Virus record (IMG/VR): IMGVR_UViG_3300027779_001743
Coordinates: 1-64,000 of that record
DNA from: a virus
Reading direction: 5' to 3' (one strand)
Length of the DNA: 64,000 bases
How positions within the stretch are numbered: the stretch's first letter is position 1; each line of letters begins with the position of its first letter. Below, one piece after another: positions 17,779 through 26,565 of this stretch. The position numbers and the translations under genes are program-made. The notes below the pieces were generated by a model that saw only the letters and a program-made list of their open reading frames with translations, searched no databases and had not been told where the DNA came from.

Positions 17779-19019
17779 TGTCATTACCGTCAGCAGGAAG
17801 TCCAATGTCAATGTCTATGATTAATACCGAACTCGGTGATGGAACATTTGATACTATAGATTTAAAAGCAGCTTCAACTACATTAGGTGAGGGAGACGCA
17901 CCATACGGAATGGATGAACTTGCAGGATTATCAGGAACTACTGCACCTGGTTTTAGTGCTTTTGCTGCAACAGCAGGAGATGGAGAAATAGTTATTACTT
18001 GGACAATAACAAATTCACCAGACTCAATATCTTTAAAAGTTTCAAACGCTTCAAATATGAGTAGTCCATCAGAATTGTCAACGGTTAATGACGGAACTCA
18101 TACTCAAGGAAGTTTGAATCCATCAACTCAAAAATTTTATCAATTATCAGCAACAAACGATGGTGGAACAACTAATAGTAGTATCATAACCGCAACATCA
18201 AACGGCACTACTTGGGGTACAATTGCTGACTTTGATTTACATTTATCAAGTGGTGGAAGTGCACAATCTGAAGAATCAGGAGAAAAATCATTAACATTAG
18301 CAAACTTTAATGGAAACACAGATGTTACCGTTGAACAACCTTCCAATTCAAGTCCACCACACGAACTATTAGTTAAAATTGGTAATGCAAGTGGAACTTA
18401 TAATTTAGTAGGAACATACACGGCATCACCAGGTACGATAAATCCCGCATCAACATACTTTATGAGATTTAAACTACTACAAGTTGGAAGTAAAACTAAT
18501 ACAGAAGAAGATTGTACCGTATCTTTTACCAATAATAGTGTTGCAAGAACCTTTGAAATTAATGCATTAATTACATCAGGTATAGGTGGTAGATGTATTC
18601 ACGAGTTGATGTTAGTAGATACACCTATGGGACAAAAGTCAATATATGATTTAAACATAGGTGATTTAGTCAATTCATATAATTATGAATTAGATATGAT
18701 GGAAAATGTTCCAATTAAAGAAATTATACAACCAACACACGAAAATTTATATAAAGTAAATAGATTAATCCTAACAGAAGACCACCCGATATTTGATGAA
18801 AATGGAAAACTATTATCATTAAATCCAGAACTATCAAAAGAACGATATGGTCTTAAAGCAGATAAACTTGAAGTAGGACATAAGTTAAAGACACTAAATA
18901 ATGAAGAACTCATTGTAAACCAAATAAGAAAATACAACGGAGTCCATAAAACTTATACCATAATAACACAGAACGATAACTTCTATGTTGATGGGATATT
19001 AGTTCACTCGGAAACATAA
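17778..19019 (+). CDS. Virion-type structural protein with a C-terminal Hint (intein-like) domain
   Basis: 413 residues, start overlapping the fibre stop. Residues about 50-260 are Ser/Thr/Asn-rich beta sandwich segments like Ig/fibronectin-type modules. From Cys273 (GGRCIHELMLVDTP) the sequence follows the Hint fold of hedgehog and intein proteins: the IYDLNIGDLV strand, LILTEDHPIF (block B Thr333 and His336), LKADKLEVGHKL, and a final FYVDGILVHSET. A functional intein end would be His-Asn; here it is His410-Ser411, so C-terminal cleavage is not expected. The Cys could still support an N-S acyl shift, cleaving or joining the preceding part. The next gene but one has the same design. Confidence 0.8.
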   Translation: MSLPSAGSPMSMSMINTELGDGTFDTIDLKAASTTLGEGDAPYGMDELAGLSGTTAPGFSAFAATAGDGEIVITWTITNSPDSISLKVSNASNMSSPSELSTVNDGTHTQGSLNPSTQKFYQLSATNDGGTTNSSIITATSNGTTWGTIADFDLHLSSGGSAQSEESGEKSLTLANFNGNTDVTVEQPSNSSPPHELLVKIGNASGTYNLVGTYTASPGTINPASTYFMRFKLLQVGSKTNTEEDCTVSFTNNSVARTFEINALITSGIGGRCIHELMLVDTPMGQKSIYDLNIGDLVNSYNYELDMMENVPIKEIIQPTHENLYKVNRLILTEDHPIFDENGKLLSLNPELSKERYGLKADKLEVGHKLKTLNNEELIVNQIRKYNGVHKTYTIITQNDNFYVDGILVHSET

Positions 19020-20026
19020 TGGAAAAATACGACATATATTATAGTACAGGCGGTGGTTCAGTAATTGGTGGTGGAGCAGATGTTTGGGTCAATGATTGGA
19101 TTGAAAACATAGCACCACATTTAGATACAAAGCCAATCTTAGCAATTCATAGAACAAGACCACCTGAATTTAAAGATGATTTAGGTATTGAAGTGGTATG
19201 GCAAGGAGATGATGTAAAGGGATTTGGAGAACTATTAAACAATGCCAGAAGAATTAATATTCTACACGGATATTACTCACCACATAGATACATTACGGAT
19301 AACTTTGATAAAATACACACAGCAGGTATTCATTGTAATGTAGAGCAAGCAATAAAAGCAACACTCGTATTAGATTTAGAAAAGTCTTTTCATTTCCATA
19401 TGGAACAAGCGTGGGAAGATACAATTGTAGAAAAAGCTAAGTATCCTTTTTGGATAGGTATTGATAAACCAAAATTGAAAAATAACTATGACCACTTATT
19501 ACATATACCAAATTTTTACGAATTCAAACACAACAAAGATGTCGTGGACAATAATATCGTAGGTTTCGCCGCCAGAATGGAAACACGAAAATGTCCACAC
19601 TTCTTACAAGGTATTAAATCAGAACTCACCACAGACCCAAAAGATGTATTGTGGTGGAAACGAAATCTTAATATCGATACAACGGATTGGAAAATCTATA
19701 AATTTAATTATGAGTTTTTAGGTAAGTTCTACAATAGAGATTGGGGAATATCACATTCGGCACATATCTTTGAACCATTTGGATATGGTATATTTCAAGC
19801 AATTGATTATGGAAAACTACCTATATTGGCACAAGATTGGTTAACCGAATATGATTATCCATTTAGAGCACAATCACCGAAAGAATTTAAAGAGCAATAT
19901 GAAACAATATGTAAGTTATCCACAAAAGAACGACAAGAGTATTTAGTTCCTTTAAGAGATTACTTACGAAAATTTGACAACAAAAAACAATGGAGAGATA
20001 AATTACTCAAATTATACAATGAGTGA
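19019..20026 (+). CDS. GT-B-type glycosyltransferase
   Basis: 335 residues, sharing one base with the previous stop. Near the N-terminus there is a Gly-rich loop (YSTGGGSVIGGG) and near residue 250 the segment HIFEPFGYGIFQAIDYGKLPIL, which matches the nucleotide-sugar-binding EPFGxxxxEA pattern of GT4-like enzymes in the GT-B fold. No signal peptide or membrane segment is seen, so it should act in the cytoplasm. Lying between the two Hint-domain structural genes, it may glycosylate tail or fibre proteins, or modify host glycans; position favours the first. Confidence 0.75.
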   Translation: MEKYDIYYSTGGGSVIGGGADVWVNDWIENIAPHLDTKPILAIHRTRPPEFKDDLGIEVVWQGDDVKGFGELLNNARRINILHGYYSPHRYITDNFDKIHTAGIHCNVEQAIKATLVLDLEKSFHFHMEQAWEDTIVEKAKYPFWIGIDKPKLKNNYDHLLHIPNFYEFKHNKDVVDNNIVGFAARMETRKCPHFLQGIKSELTTDPKDVLWWKRNLNIDTTDWKIYKFNYEFLGKFYNRDWGISHSAHIFEPFGYGIFQAIDYGKLPILAQDWLTEYDYPFRAQSPKEFKEQYETICKLSTKERQEYLVPLRDYLRKFDNKKQWRDKLLKLYNE

Positions 20027-20037
20027 TATTTATTAGT

Positions 20038-21075
20038 ATGAGCACAGCAGTAAAACAAAACTTATCATTAGGAAAACTTCGTAGAGCAGTAGACGGAAAC
20101 AATTCGTATACCGCAGCTATGAGTATGTCGCAAGCAACAGGTTCTTTTGCAACAATTCCAGTAAAGATGAGTGACTTTTCAATATCAGCAATGGGTTCAT
20201 TGACTGGCTTTGTATACTTGTGGGAGTCAACGGCAGAAGATTATACCGTAGCATTCACAAATGCAGGAAAAGGATTTACAAACGTAATATCTACAAGAGC
20301 AGAAAACTTTACTTGGAGTAAAACGGGAACATTAGATGTTGCATTTAGTTCAGCAGACGCAACCGCAACCGTAACTGCCGCAGCAATTTCAAACGCAAAT
20401 ACAGGAACGGGTGCAGATGATGACTTTTATGCAGCAGGAACTCACAATCAATCTGGTAGTTTACAAGTTAAGTTTCACGAAGACGGACAATCAGATGGAT
20501 TCAATGACCACGCAACAAATTACAATACCAATATAACAAAAGCAATTGTTATTGTTGATGCTTATGGTGGTTCACCGAGTTGTTTATTAGAAGGAACAGA
20601 TATTCAATTATCGGACGGAACATACAAAAAAGTAGAAGATTTAGAAGTAGGAGATTGGTTACATACATTAGATTTACCAGGTGCTATTGACGAGGATTAT
20701 GATAATTGGAGACAATCAAGATTTGAAGCAGGATTCGACAAAGTAGTTCATTCAGCAAGTGTTCAAGATATTAACTTTGATTATGCACAAAATTATTGGA
20801 ACATCAATGATGGATTAGAAAAGATTACAGGTGAACACGAAATGTTATACAAACCAATCGGAGAAAACTTTTGGATGTGGCAATTAGTTCCCGGTATGAA
20901 AGTTGGTGGACAATTAATGGGTAAAGATGGAAGTTCTATTGAAATTACTTCATTAGAGCAAGTTCATAGTGAAGACGGATTTGAAGTAGTTCAGATTGAT
21001 GTAGAACCATTAGACTTTTACTTCGGTAATACATTCTTAGTTCACAATAAGGGAAGCAATTCCGACCCATTTTAA
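20038..21075 (+). CDS. Second structural protein with a C-terminal Hint domain
   Basis: 345 residues from the ATG at 20038. A GTG at 20023 overlaps the upstream TGA and adds five residues; neither has a strong ribosome site. About 180 residues of Ser/Thr/Ala-rich beta structure precede the Hint domain, which starts SCLLEGTDIQLSDGTYKKVE (Cys187 counted from the GTG), has KITGEHEML as block B (His272) and ends FLVHNKGSNSDPF. Here the His-Asn pair (His341-Asn342) is present, followed by eight residues. Both halves of the self-cleavage chemistry are therefore in place. A weak terminator-like hairpin follows the gene. Confidence 0.8.
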   Translation: MSTAVKQNLSLGKLRRAVDGNNSYTAAMSMSQATGSFATIPVKMSDFSISAMGSLTGFVYLWESTAEDYTVAFTNAGKGFTNVISTRAENFTWSKTGTLDVAFSSADATATVTAAAISNANTGTGADDDFYAAGTHNQSGSLQVKFHEDGQSDGFNDHATNYNTNITKAIVIVDAYGGSPSCLLEGTDIQLSDGTYKKVEDLEVGDWLHTLDLPGAIDEDYDNWRQSRFEAGFDKVVHSASVQDINFDYAQNYWNINDGLEKITGEHEMLYKPIGENFWMWQLVPGMKVGGQLMGKDGSSIEITSLEQVHSEDGFEVVQIDVEPLDFYFGNTFLVHNKGSNSDPF

Positions 21076-21076
21076 T

Positions 21077-21099
21077 AAATAATCCATTTTGGTTATTTT
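21077..21099 (+). terminator. Weak terminator-like hairpin
   Basis: AAATAATCC at 21077-21085 pairs with GGTTATTT at 21091-21098 (eight pairs, one bulged T) around an ATTTT loop, with a further T after it. It is weak because most pairs are A-T and the T run is short. It sits at the boundary between the adhesion module and the glycan island, just before a recurring A/T motif. Confidence 0.35.
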
Positions 21100-21103
21100 G
21101 AAT

Positions 21104-21115
21104 TATATTTATATA
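21104..21115. promoter_or_regulatory. Recurring motif TATATTTATATA
   Basis: This copy ends 7 bp before the ATG at 21123, with AAGG in between as ribosome site. It is one of seven near-identical copies, almost all in gaps between gene groups. The reverse strand reads TATAAATA, the T4 late promoter element, but facing away from the gene. Confidence 0.4.
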
Positions 21116-21122
21116 CAAGGTT

Positions 21123-21842
21123 ATGACAATATTAAATCACGATTACATTAAAAACAGCATTACAACAAATGACGGAAACGAAGATGTCAAATATCGTTGG
21201 TCTCACGGCGCAACCGATAAACATCTCGGTGATGGTATGCTTATATATTCTCTAATCTATTTTCATAAATTTAAAACTTGTGTTTGTTTAGGTAGTGGTG
21301 GTGGACTAATCCCAAGAATAATGACACAAGCAAAAATGGATTTATATCAAGAGGGATTCGGTAAAGATGATAAGATTGATTGGGAAGGTTTTGGTAATAC
21401 GATATTGGTTGATGCGGTAAACGGAGTCAATGGAGAACCAGATTGGACTAAGAAAGATAGTTTTCTAAGAAGTAATTTCCGTATAGAATTTTTAAAAAAT
21501 ACAACAGAAAAAGCATACTATGATTACTTTGTAAAACGAGATATTAAAATTGATTACCTACACATAGACGCAGACCATACATTTGAAGGAGTAAAATTAG
21601 ATTTTGATTTATATTCAAAAATAATGAATAAAGGTGGAATCATTACAATACACGATACTGATAGGAATTATGTGGACAACTTTATTGAAGTAGAGGGGCA
21701 CGAAGATTACGATTTATCAGGTCCAAGTCAATTTATCAAAACAATAGACAAAAGAAAATTTGAAGTGATGAACTTTTTTAACTACGGAATAGAAAAAGAT
21801 TTCCCAAGTTCATCAGGATTAACCATAGTGAGAAAAAAATGA
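21123..21842 (+). CDS. Class I SAM-dependent methyltransferase (Methyltransf_24-like)
   Basis: 239 residues. The segment FKTCVCLGSGGGLIPRIM fits the SAM-binding Gly-rich loop, and IDYLHIDADHTFEGVKLDFD followed by KGGIITIHDTD is the typical acidic core of the Methyltransf_24 group, whose members often act on sugars or small molecules in glycan clusters. It begins the glycan island and overlaps the next methyltransferase by 4 bp. Substrate unknown. Confidence 0.8.
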   Translation: MTILNHDYIKNSITTNDGNEDVKYRWSHGATDKHLGDGMLIYSLIYFHKFKTCVCLGSGGGLIPRIMTQAKMDLYQEGFGKDDKIDWEGFGNTILVDAVNGVNGEPDWTKKDSFLRSNFRIEFLKNTTEKAYYDYFVKRDIKIDYLHIDADHTFEGVKLDFDLYSKIMNKGGIITIHDTDRNYVDNFIEVEGHEDYDLSGPSQFIKTIDKRKFEVMNFFNYGIEKDFPSSSGLTIVRKK

Positions 21843-22591
21843 AAAGAAATAATGACCACATAACAATGTTATCAAATGGTAAACCACTTGAACCAAAATA
21901 CTTAAAATCATATTACGATATGTCAGACGCTGGAACTCATTATGATTTTAGAGATTATAGAGATGTTCCTGGTTGGGTAAATGACGCTGAATATGTATAT
22001 GAAAAAGCCGTAAGTCAAGCAGAAGATGGAGCACACTTTGTAGAAATAGGAGTTCTATACGGACAATCAGCAACACGAATGGCAGAGTTAATAAAAAAAT
22101 CTGAAAAGGATATAAAGTTTGATGCTATTGATATTTTTTGGGGTATTGAACACGGAACTAAAAATTATTTAACTCAAAATCAACCATATCAATTTCTACA
22201 ATATTTGGAACAACCAAGGTTTGAAAATTGGACAATAATGCAAATAGTTCAGTTCCCGGTAAAACATTTTGGATTATCAGATTATGTAAACTTTATAACT
22301 TGTGATGAACGATATGCACATAGATTGTATGATGACGATTCATTAGATTTTGTATGGATTGATGGAGACCATAATGAAAGTGTTGTTTATAATGATTTAG
22401 TAAACTTCTGGCCAAAACTTAAAAGTGGAGCTATGATAGCAGGAGATGATATGAAATCTTCTGGAGTTTATAGAGATGTCCAAACATTTATAGATGATTA
22501 TGATTTGAGAGACTATTATAATCAAACACCACTCAATATAGGAAAAGACGGAATCAATCAAAGTAATGGGTTCAGGATAACAAAAAAATGA
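21839..22591 (+). CDS. Class I SAM-dependent methyltransferase (Methyltransf_24-like)
   Basis: 250 residues. HFVEIGVLYGQSATRMAEL is the SAM-binding motif; LDFVWIDGDHNESVVYNDL and KSGAMIAGDDM complete the family pattern. It is clearly related in type to the genes at 21123 and 37113 but diverged from both. ATG overlaps the upstream TGA, so translation is coupled. The substrate is probably a sugar or a nucleotide-linked intermediate, inferred from context only. Confidence 0.8.
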   Translation: MKRNNDHITMLSNGKPLEPKYLKSYYDMSDAGTHYDFRDYRDVPGWVNDAEYVYEKAVSQAEDGAHFVEIGVLYGQSATRMAELIKKSEKDIKFDAIDIFWGIEHGTKNYLTQNQPYQFLQYLEQPRFENWTIMQIVQFPVKHFGLSDYVNFITCDERYAHRLYDDDSLDFVWIDGDHNESVVYNDLVNFWPKLKSGAMIAGDDMKSSGVYRDVQTFIDDYDLRDYYNQTPLNIGKDGINQSNGFRITKK

Positions 22592-23439
22592 AACCAAGAG
22601 AAAACTTAGTAACGGTTTGCGGTCATAACACGACAATGTTATACCATATGTTACGACATTATCAATACAATGTCAAGGAAATTTTTGTAATTTTATACGC
22701 GCATCACGAAAAAGACCCCGTAATAGAACAAGGACTACACGTGTTGGAACAATTTAATTTAAAACCACACAAGATAGTTTATGAAAGACCTTTTGATTGG
22801 GCAAGAGTTACACAACACTACAATGAAACAAAGTTATTAAAACCAGATGAGTGGTGGATAGTAGCAGATGACGATGAATTGCAATTATATTCTAAACCAA
22901 CATATCAGATTATAGATGAGTGTGAAGAATTTGGATATGAATTCGTTACAGGTGGTTTCGTAGATAGAATAGGAGAAGATGGAACATTTCCAATCATAAC
23001 AAATGAATCAAATATATGGGAAGAAATGCCAGAAGCAGGATTTTTCAGATATCCATTGAGTTATGCTTGTCCTAATAAAGTTACATTGATGAAAGGTAAT
23101 GTCAAAGTGTCAAATGGACAACACTATGTTCAATTGGATGATACTAAAACAACTTGTCAAATGGAACACCCAAAAAAATACCCGATAGAAAAGAACTTTA
23201 CGCAAGTTCATCACTTTAAATGGGATTCATCAGTATTGGATAGATTACAGCAAGTCGGTAAATCATCAATAGGTGAATCTTGGGGTGAAGAATATCAATT
23301 AATGTATAACGAAATAGAAAAAAATGATTTCAAAATAGACTTGACAAAAGAAGAATTTATGTTTCAACGATTAAATTATCCTAATTATCATCATTTGAAA
23401 ACTTGGGATAGTTTAAGAAAAAAAATCGTAACAATTTAA
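22588..23439 (+). CDS. Glycosyltransferase, GT-A type (family 2/92-like)
   Basis: 283 residues. The N-terminal half has KEIFVILYAHHEKDPV and WWIVADDDELQLY, where the acidic DDDE acts as the metal-binding DxD site of GT-A enzymes. The C-terminal half has QVHHFKWDSSVLDRLQQVG, which resembles the end of GT2/GT92-like transferases in marine phages and bacteria. No membrane segment. It is coupled to the preceding methyltransferase by an ATGA overlap and ends just before a 47-bp gap with the recurring A/T motif. Confidence 0.7.
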   Translation: MKPRENLVTVCGHNTTMLYHMLRHYQYNVKEIFVILYAHHEKDPVIEQGLHVLEQFNLKPHKIVYERPFDWARVTQHYNETKLLKPDEWWIVADDDELQLYSKPTYQIIDECEEFGYEFVTGGFVDRIGEDGTFPIITNESNIWEEMPEAGFFRYPLSYACPNKVTLMKGNVKVSNGQHYVQLDDTKTTCQMEHPKKYPIEKNFTQVHHFKWDSSVLDRLQQVGKSSIGESWGEEYQLMYNEIEKNDFKIDLTKEEFMFQRLNYPNYHHLKTWDSLRKKIVTI

Positions 23440-23447
23440 CACAACAC

Positions 23448-23459
23448 TATATTTATATA
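23448..23459. promoter_or_regulatory. Recurring motif TATATTTATATA
   Basis: It lies in the 47-bp gap between 23439 and 23487 and forms part of the inverted repeat CTATATTTATATATAG. The gene at 23487 starts about 28 bp later, with AGAGGG as ribosome site. Confidence 0.4.
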
Positions 23460-23486
23460 TAGTTATAACAAAAGAGGGTTATTAAT

Positions 23487-23684
23487 ATGGCAAAAACAGC
23501 AACAGACGAACATATGGTAATGTTAGAAGAACGCAAAGTAAAATCATTAGAGAAGATAGCTAATGTATTGGATGCTTTAACACTTTGGTTTGAAGACATT
23601 GACAAAACAGAATGGTCTGAAAGAATGCAGTGGTATCTAGCTGAATTTCACAAAAAATACTTAGAAGAAACAGATAATAAATAA
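23487..23684 (+). CDS. Small helical protein of 65 residues, unknown
   Basis: AGAGGGTTATTAAT precedes the ATG. The product looks all-helical and acidic (KSLEKIANVLDALTLWFEDI, WYLAEFHKKYLEE). It carries no motif I recognise. It opens a new transcription unit and its last base is shared with the first base of the galactosyltransferase gene. Confidence 0.6.
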   Translation: MAKTATDEHMVMLEERKVKSLEKIANVLDALTLWFEDIDKTEWSERMQWYLAEFHKKYLEETDNK

Positions 23685-25114
23685 TGAAACTTGGAATAAT
23701 TGTCCCGTATCGTAAAAGACCAGGACATCTTCGTAAGTTTCGTGAATCTATTGAATCGTATTTAAAAGACCAAGATTATGAACTAATCATAGTTGAACAA
23801 AATGATGATTTACCATTTAATCGTGGTAAGTTATTAAATATTGGATTCCAACAAGCAACAAGAAAACTATGTGATTATGTCGTGTTTCACGATATTGATA
23901 TGTTACCAATTGATGTAGATTATTCTTATTCAGATGTTCCAATTCATCTTGCTACAAATTTCACAAATTCCAAACGAGAAATATTTAAAACTTACTTCGG
24001 TGGAGTAACAATGTTTCCAAGTGGATTATTCAAAAAAGTCAATGGCTTTTCAAATGAATATTGGGGTTGGGGATTTGAAGATGATGATTTGTTAATGCGA
24101 TTAACAGAACAAAATGTATTTACAGACTTTGAAATCTATAAAGTTCCAAAAGAATCTACATCAGGATTAAATCTGCACGGAAACAATAGTTATGTAGAGT
24201 GTTTGAATACGATTGATATCACAAAAGACTTTACGCTTCACATTACATTTAAACCAGACGATATAATTCCAAGTTACGACAAAGACTTTGATGAGTATTG
24301 TATATTTAGTATTCCTGGTTGGGATACAACGATAGGATACAATTCTTTCAATAGATATAAGTTTGAATGTTGGGATATTGGAAACGAGTGTCATCAAATT
24401 ACTTCTGAATATAGTTATCCACACTTAACAAGAATTACAGTAACTTACGATAAGTCAAATAGATTGCTAACAATGTATCAAGACGGACAAGAAGTCGGTA
24501 AAAAAACAATAGCAAGAAAATTATTAGATACAAAAGAAAAGAATTTTTATATTGGAATCGCAACACCAAACAGAAAAGAAGACCAAAAAAGTTTTATTGG
24601 ATTCGTGAGTGATTTCGCATATTGGAATAAAGCATTACAAAAAAATGAAGTTCAAGAATTAACAGACACATTTGGACTAAGTTATTTAACCGATACTGGA
24701 CAATATAGTAGTTCAGAAAACTTAAAGATTTACTATGATTTCAAACACATACAATTAAATCAACCTTATCAATATGAAGAGGGTGAGATTGTAGATATGG
24801 TAAATCCAAGACTATCAAAGTGTTATGGTAAAGTATATAATGCAATACCAAAACCATTCAATGAATTAGAACAAAAGAGAATATCTATTCCCGCCAGAAG
24901 AAGTTCTAAATTTGAAATGATTAAGCACGAAGCAGAGGGTTATTTTCAAGGTGGTTGGAAATCCAAATCTACGAGAATAAATCAGATAAGGTTTTATAAC
25001 GAAATCATTAACAATGAATCCAATCTTGAACAAGATGGACTTTCTACACTTAAATATACGAAAGTTTCTTCAACAAGTCAAGACAATTTTACATTTATTT
25101 CGGTGAAGTTATGA
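23684..25114 (+). CDS. Galactosyltransferase-like enzyme (GT7 type) with inserted LamG-like domain
   Basis: 476 residues. The GT7 (beta-1,4-galactosyltransferase) signature is complete: FNRGKLLNIGF, FHDIDMLP (DxD Asp70-Asp72), YFGGVTMF and WGWGFEDDD (127-135). After residue 155 comes a jelly-roll, LamG-like region (FTLHITFKP, RITVTYDKSNRLLTMYQDG, FIGFVSDFAYWNKAL) up to about 385. Only then follows the last part of a GT7 enzyme (KFEMIKHE, then DGLSTLKY). The lectin-like domain is thus inserted into the catalytic domain. It should transfer a hexose onto an acceptor glycan; donor and acceptor are unknown. A close paralogue with the same design follows. Confidence 0.85.
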   Translation: MKLGIIVPYRKRPGHLRKFRESIESYLKDQDYELIIVEQNDDLPFNRGKLLNIGFQQATRKLCDYVVFHDIDMLPIDVDYSYSDVPIHLATNFTNSKREIFKTYFGGVTMFPSGLFKKVNGFSNEYWGWGFEDDDLLMRLTEQNVFTDFEIYKVPKESTSGLNLHGNNSYVECLNTIDITKDFTLHITFKPDDIIPSYDKDFDEYCIFSIPGWDTTIGYNSFNRYKFECWDIGNECHQITSEYSYPHLTRITVTYDKSNRLLTMYQDGQEVGKKTIARKLLDTKEKNFYIGIATPNRKEDQKSFIGFVSDFAYWNKALQKNEVQELTDTFGLSYLTDTGQYSSSENLKIYYDFKHIQLNQPYQYEEGEIVDMVNPRLSKCYGKVYNAIPKPFNELEQKRISIPARRSSKFEMIKHEAEGYFQGGWKSKSTRINQIRFYNEIINNESNLEQDGLSTLKYTKVSSTSQDNFTFISVKL

Positions 25115-26565
25115 AGCTAGGAGTTTGCATACCATATAGAGATATCGGTGATGGAGTTCGTAAAGAACACTTAGATACATTAGTTCCACACTTAGAAAAG
25201 TTCTTAGGAGAACGAAACATTGACTTTACTTGTTATGTAGGACATCAAGTAGATGATATGACATTCAGTAGAAGTGGAACTAAAAATGTTGCATATCTTG
25301 AAGCAAAGAAAGACGGATGTGATTACTTTGCATTTCACGATGTTGATATGTTGCCAGAAGACGGATGTGATTATAGTCATCCAGGTGATACACCAAAACA
25401 TATAGCAACTTTCTTATCACAATGGAATTATACTTTACGAGATATAGAATATTTCGGTGGAGTAGTGGTGTTTACGGGCGAACAATTTGAAAACATCAAT
25501 GGATACCATATGGATTATTGGGGTTGGGGTATGGAAGATGACGACTTATTTTGGAGATGTGTTAGAAAAGGATATTATAAAGAAGAAGTTATTCAAAAAA
25601 TTAAACAGAAAATGGTTTTAGTATTGGACGGAAAAACCACATACATTGAAATTCCATCAACAAGAACATTACAATCAGTTCCACAAGATTCATTCGAAAT
25701 AGAGATTATTTGTAAAGGAGAAATACCAGAACACGAAGACGAATACTTAATCGGTGATGAAGATATACAATATGTAAAGTATCCGATTATTTCTAAACGA
25801 GGATATGACTTTGAAATAGATTTTAATAATTCAAATGCTTATGCAAGTTCTATGTGGGACTTTAAAAATAAACATTATTACCAATGGGTAAAACAATATC
25901 AAGATAAATGGACAAAGGTAAATTTAAAATCAGATACAGATAAGAATCAAATTTTATTTACAATTAATGACAAAGTATTAGACGGACAATTCGGTATACA
26001 AAAATCTAAAATAAGATATCGTGATAGATTGAAACGATATGGAAGAGTTCCATTTTATATTGGTTGTAATTCACCACAATCTTGGGGTGGACAACGATTC
26101 TTTAAAGGTGAGATTGCAGAAATTAAAATAAAGAATCAGTATGGTGAATTACTTTTACATTACGATATGACTAAATCAATATGTTGCGACCAAGATTGTA
26201 AGAAATGTAAAGAAAATATGGTAAAAGATTTAAGTGGAAATGACAATCACGGAATAATCCACGGCAGAAGCACAAAATTTTATAATGCTCCAGGTCGTGA
26301 GTCAATATCAGTCAAATCCGCAGTAGTTCCTGACAGGCGCTACGGAAGAATGCTTTGTATGGAACACGAAGACGAGGGGATAGTCAACAATAAGTTTCAA
26401 GGAGACCCTGAGCAGACTGCAAAAAACGAAATTATATATCGTAGAAAAATGCAAAAAGATTTAATCGATATCGATAAAGATAGTGGATTAAAACAAATGG
26501 AATACAAGATAGATAGTATTGATACTATTTATAATAGACACAAGTTAATTAATGTGAGATTTTAA
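25111..26565 (+). CDS. Second GT7-type galactosyltransferase-like enzyme with inserted LamG-like domain
   Basis: 484 residues, ATG overlapping the upstream TGA. Motifs match the preceding gene: FHDVDMLP (Asp77-Asp79), EYFGGVVVF and YWGWGMEDDD (136-145). A lectin-like insert (about 155-400) has KWTKVNLKSDTDKNQ, VPFYIGCNSP and FFKGEIAEIKI, plus a small Cys group (ICCDQDCKKC) absent from the paralogue. The GT7 tail resumes with RMLCMEHE and SGLKQMEY. Sequence identity between the two is low outside the motifs, so duplication was not recent, and they may use different donors or acceptors. Confidence 0.83.
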   Translation: MKLGVCIPYRDIGDGVRKEHLDTLVPHLEKFLGERNIDFTCYVGHQVDDMTFSRSGTKNVAYLEAKKDGCDYFAFHDVDMLPEDGCDYSHPGDTPKHIATFLSQWNYTLRDIEYFGGVVVFTGEQFENINGYHMDYWGWGMEDDDLFWRCVRKGYYKEEVIQKIKQKMVLVLDGKTTYIEIPSTRTLQSVPQDSFEIEIICKGEIPEHEDEYLIGDEDIQYVKYPIISKRGYDFEIDFNNSNAYASSMWDFKNKHYYQWVKQYQDKWTKVNLKSDTDKNQILFTINDKVLDGQFGIQKSKIRYRDRLKRYGRVPFYIGCNSPQSWGGQRFFKGEIAEIKIKNQYGELLLHYDMTKSICCDQDCKKCKENMVKDLSGNDNHGIIHGRSTKFYNAPGRESISVKSAVVPDRRYGRMLCMEHEDEGIVNNKFQGDPEQTAKNEIIYRRKMQKDLIDIDKDSGLKQMEYKIDSIDTIYNRHKLINVRF

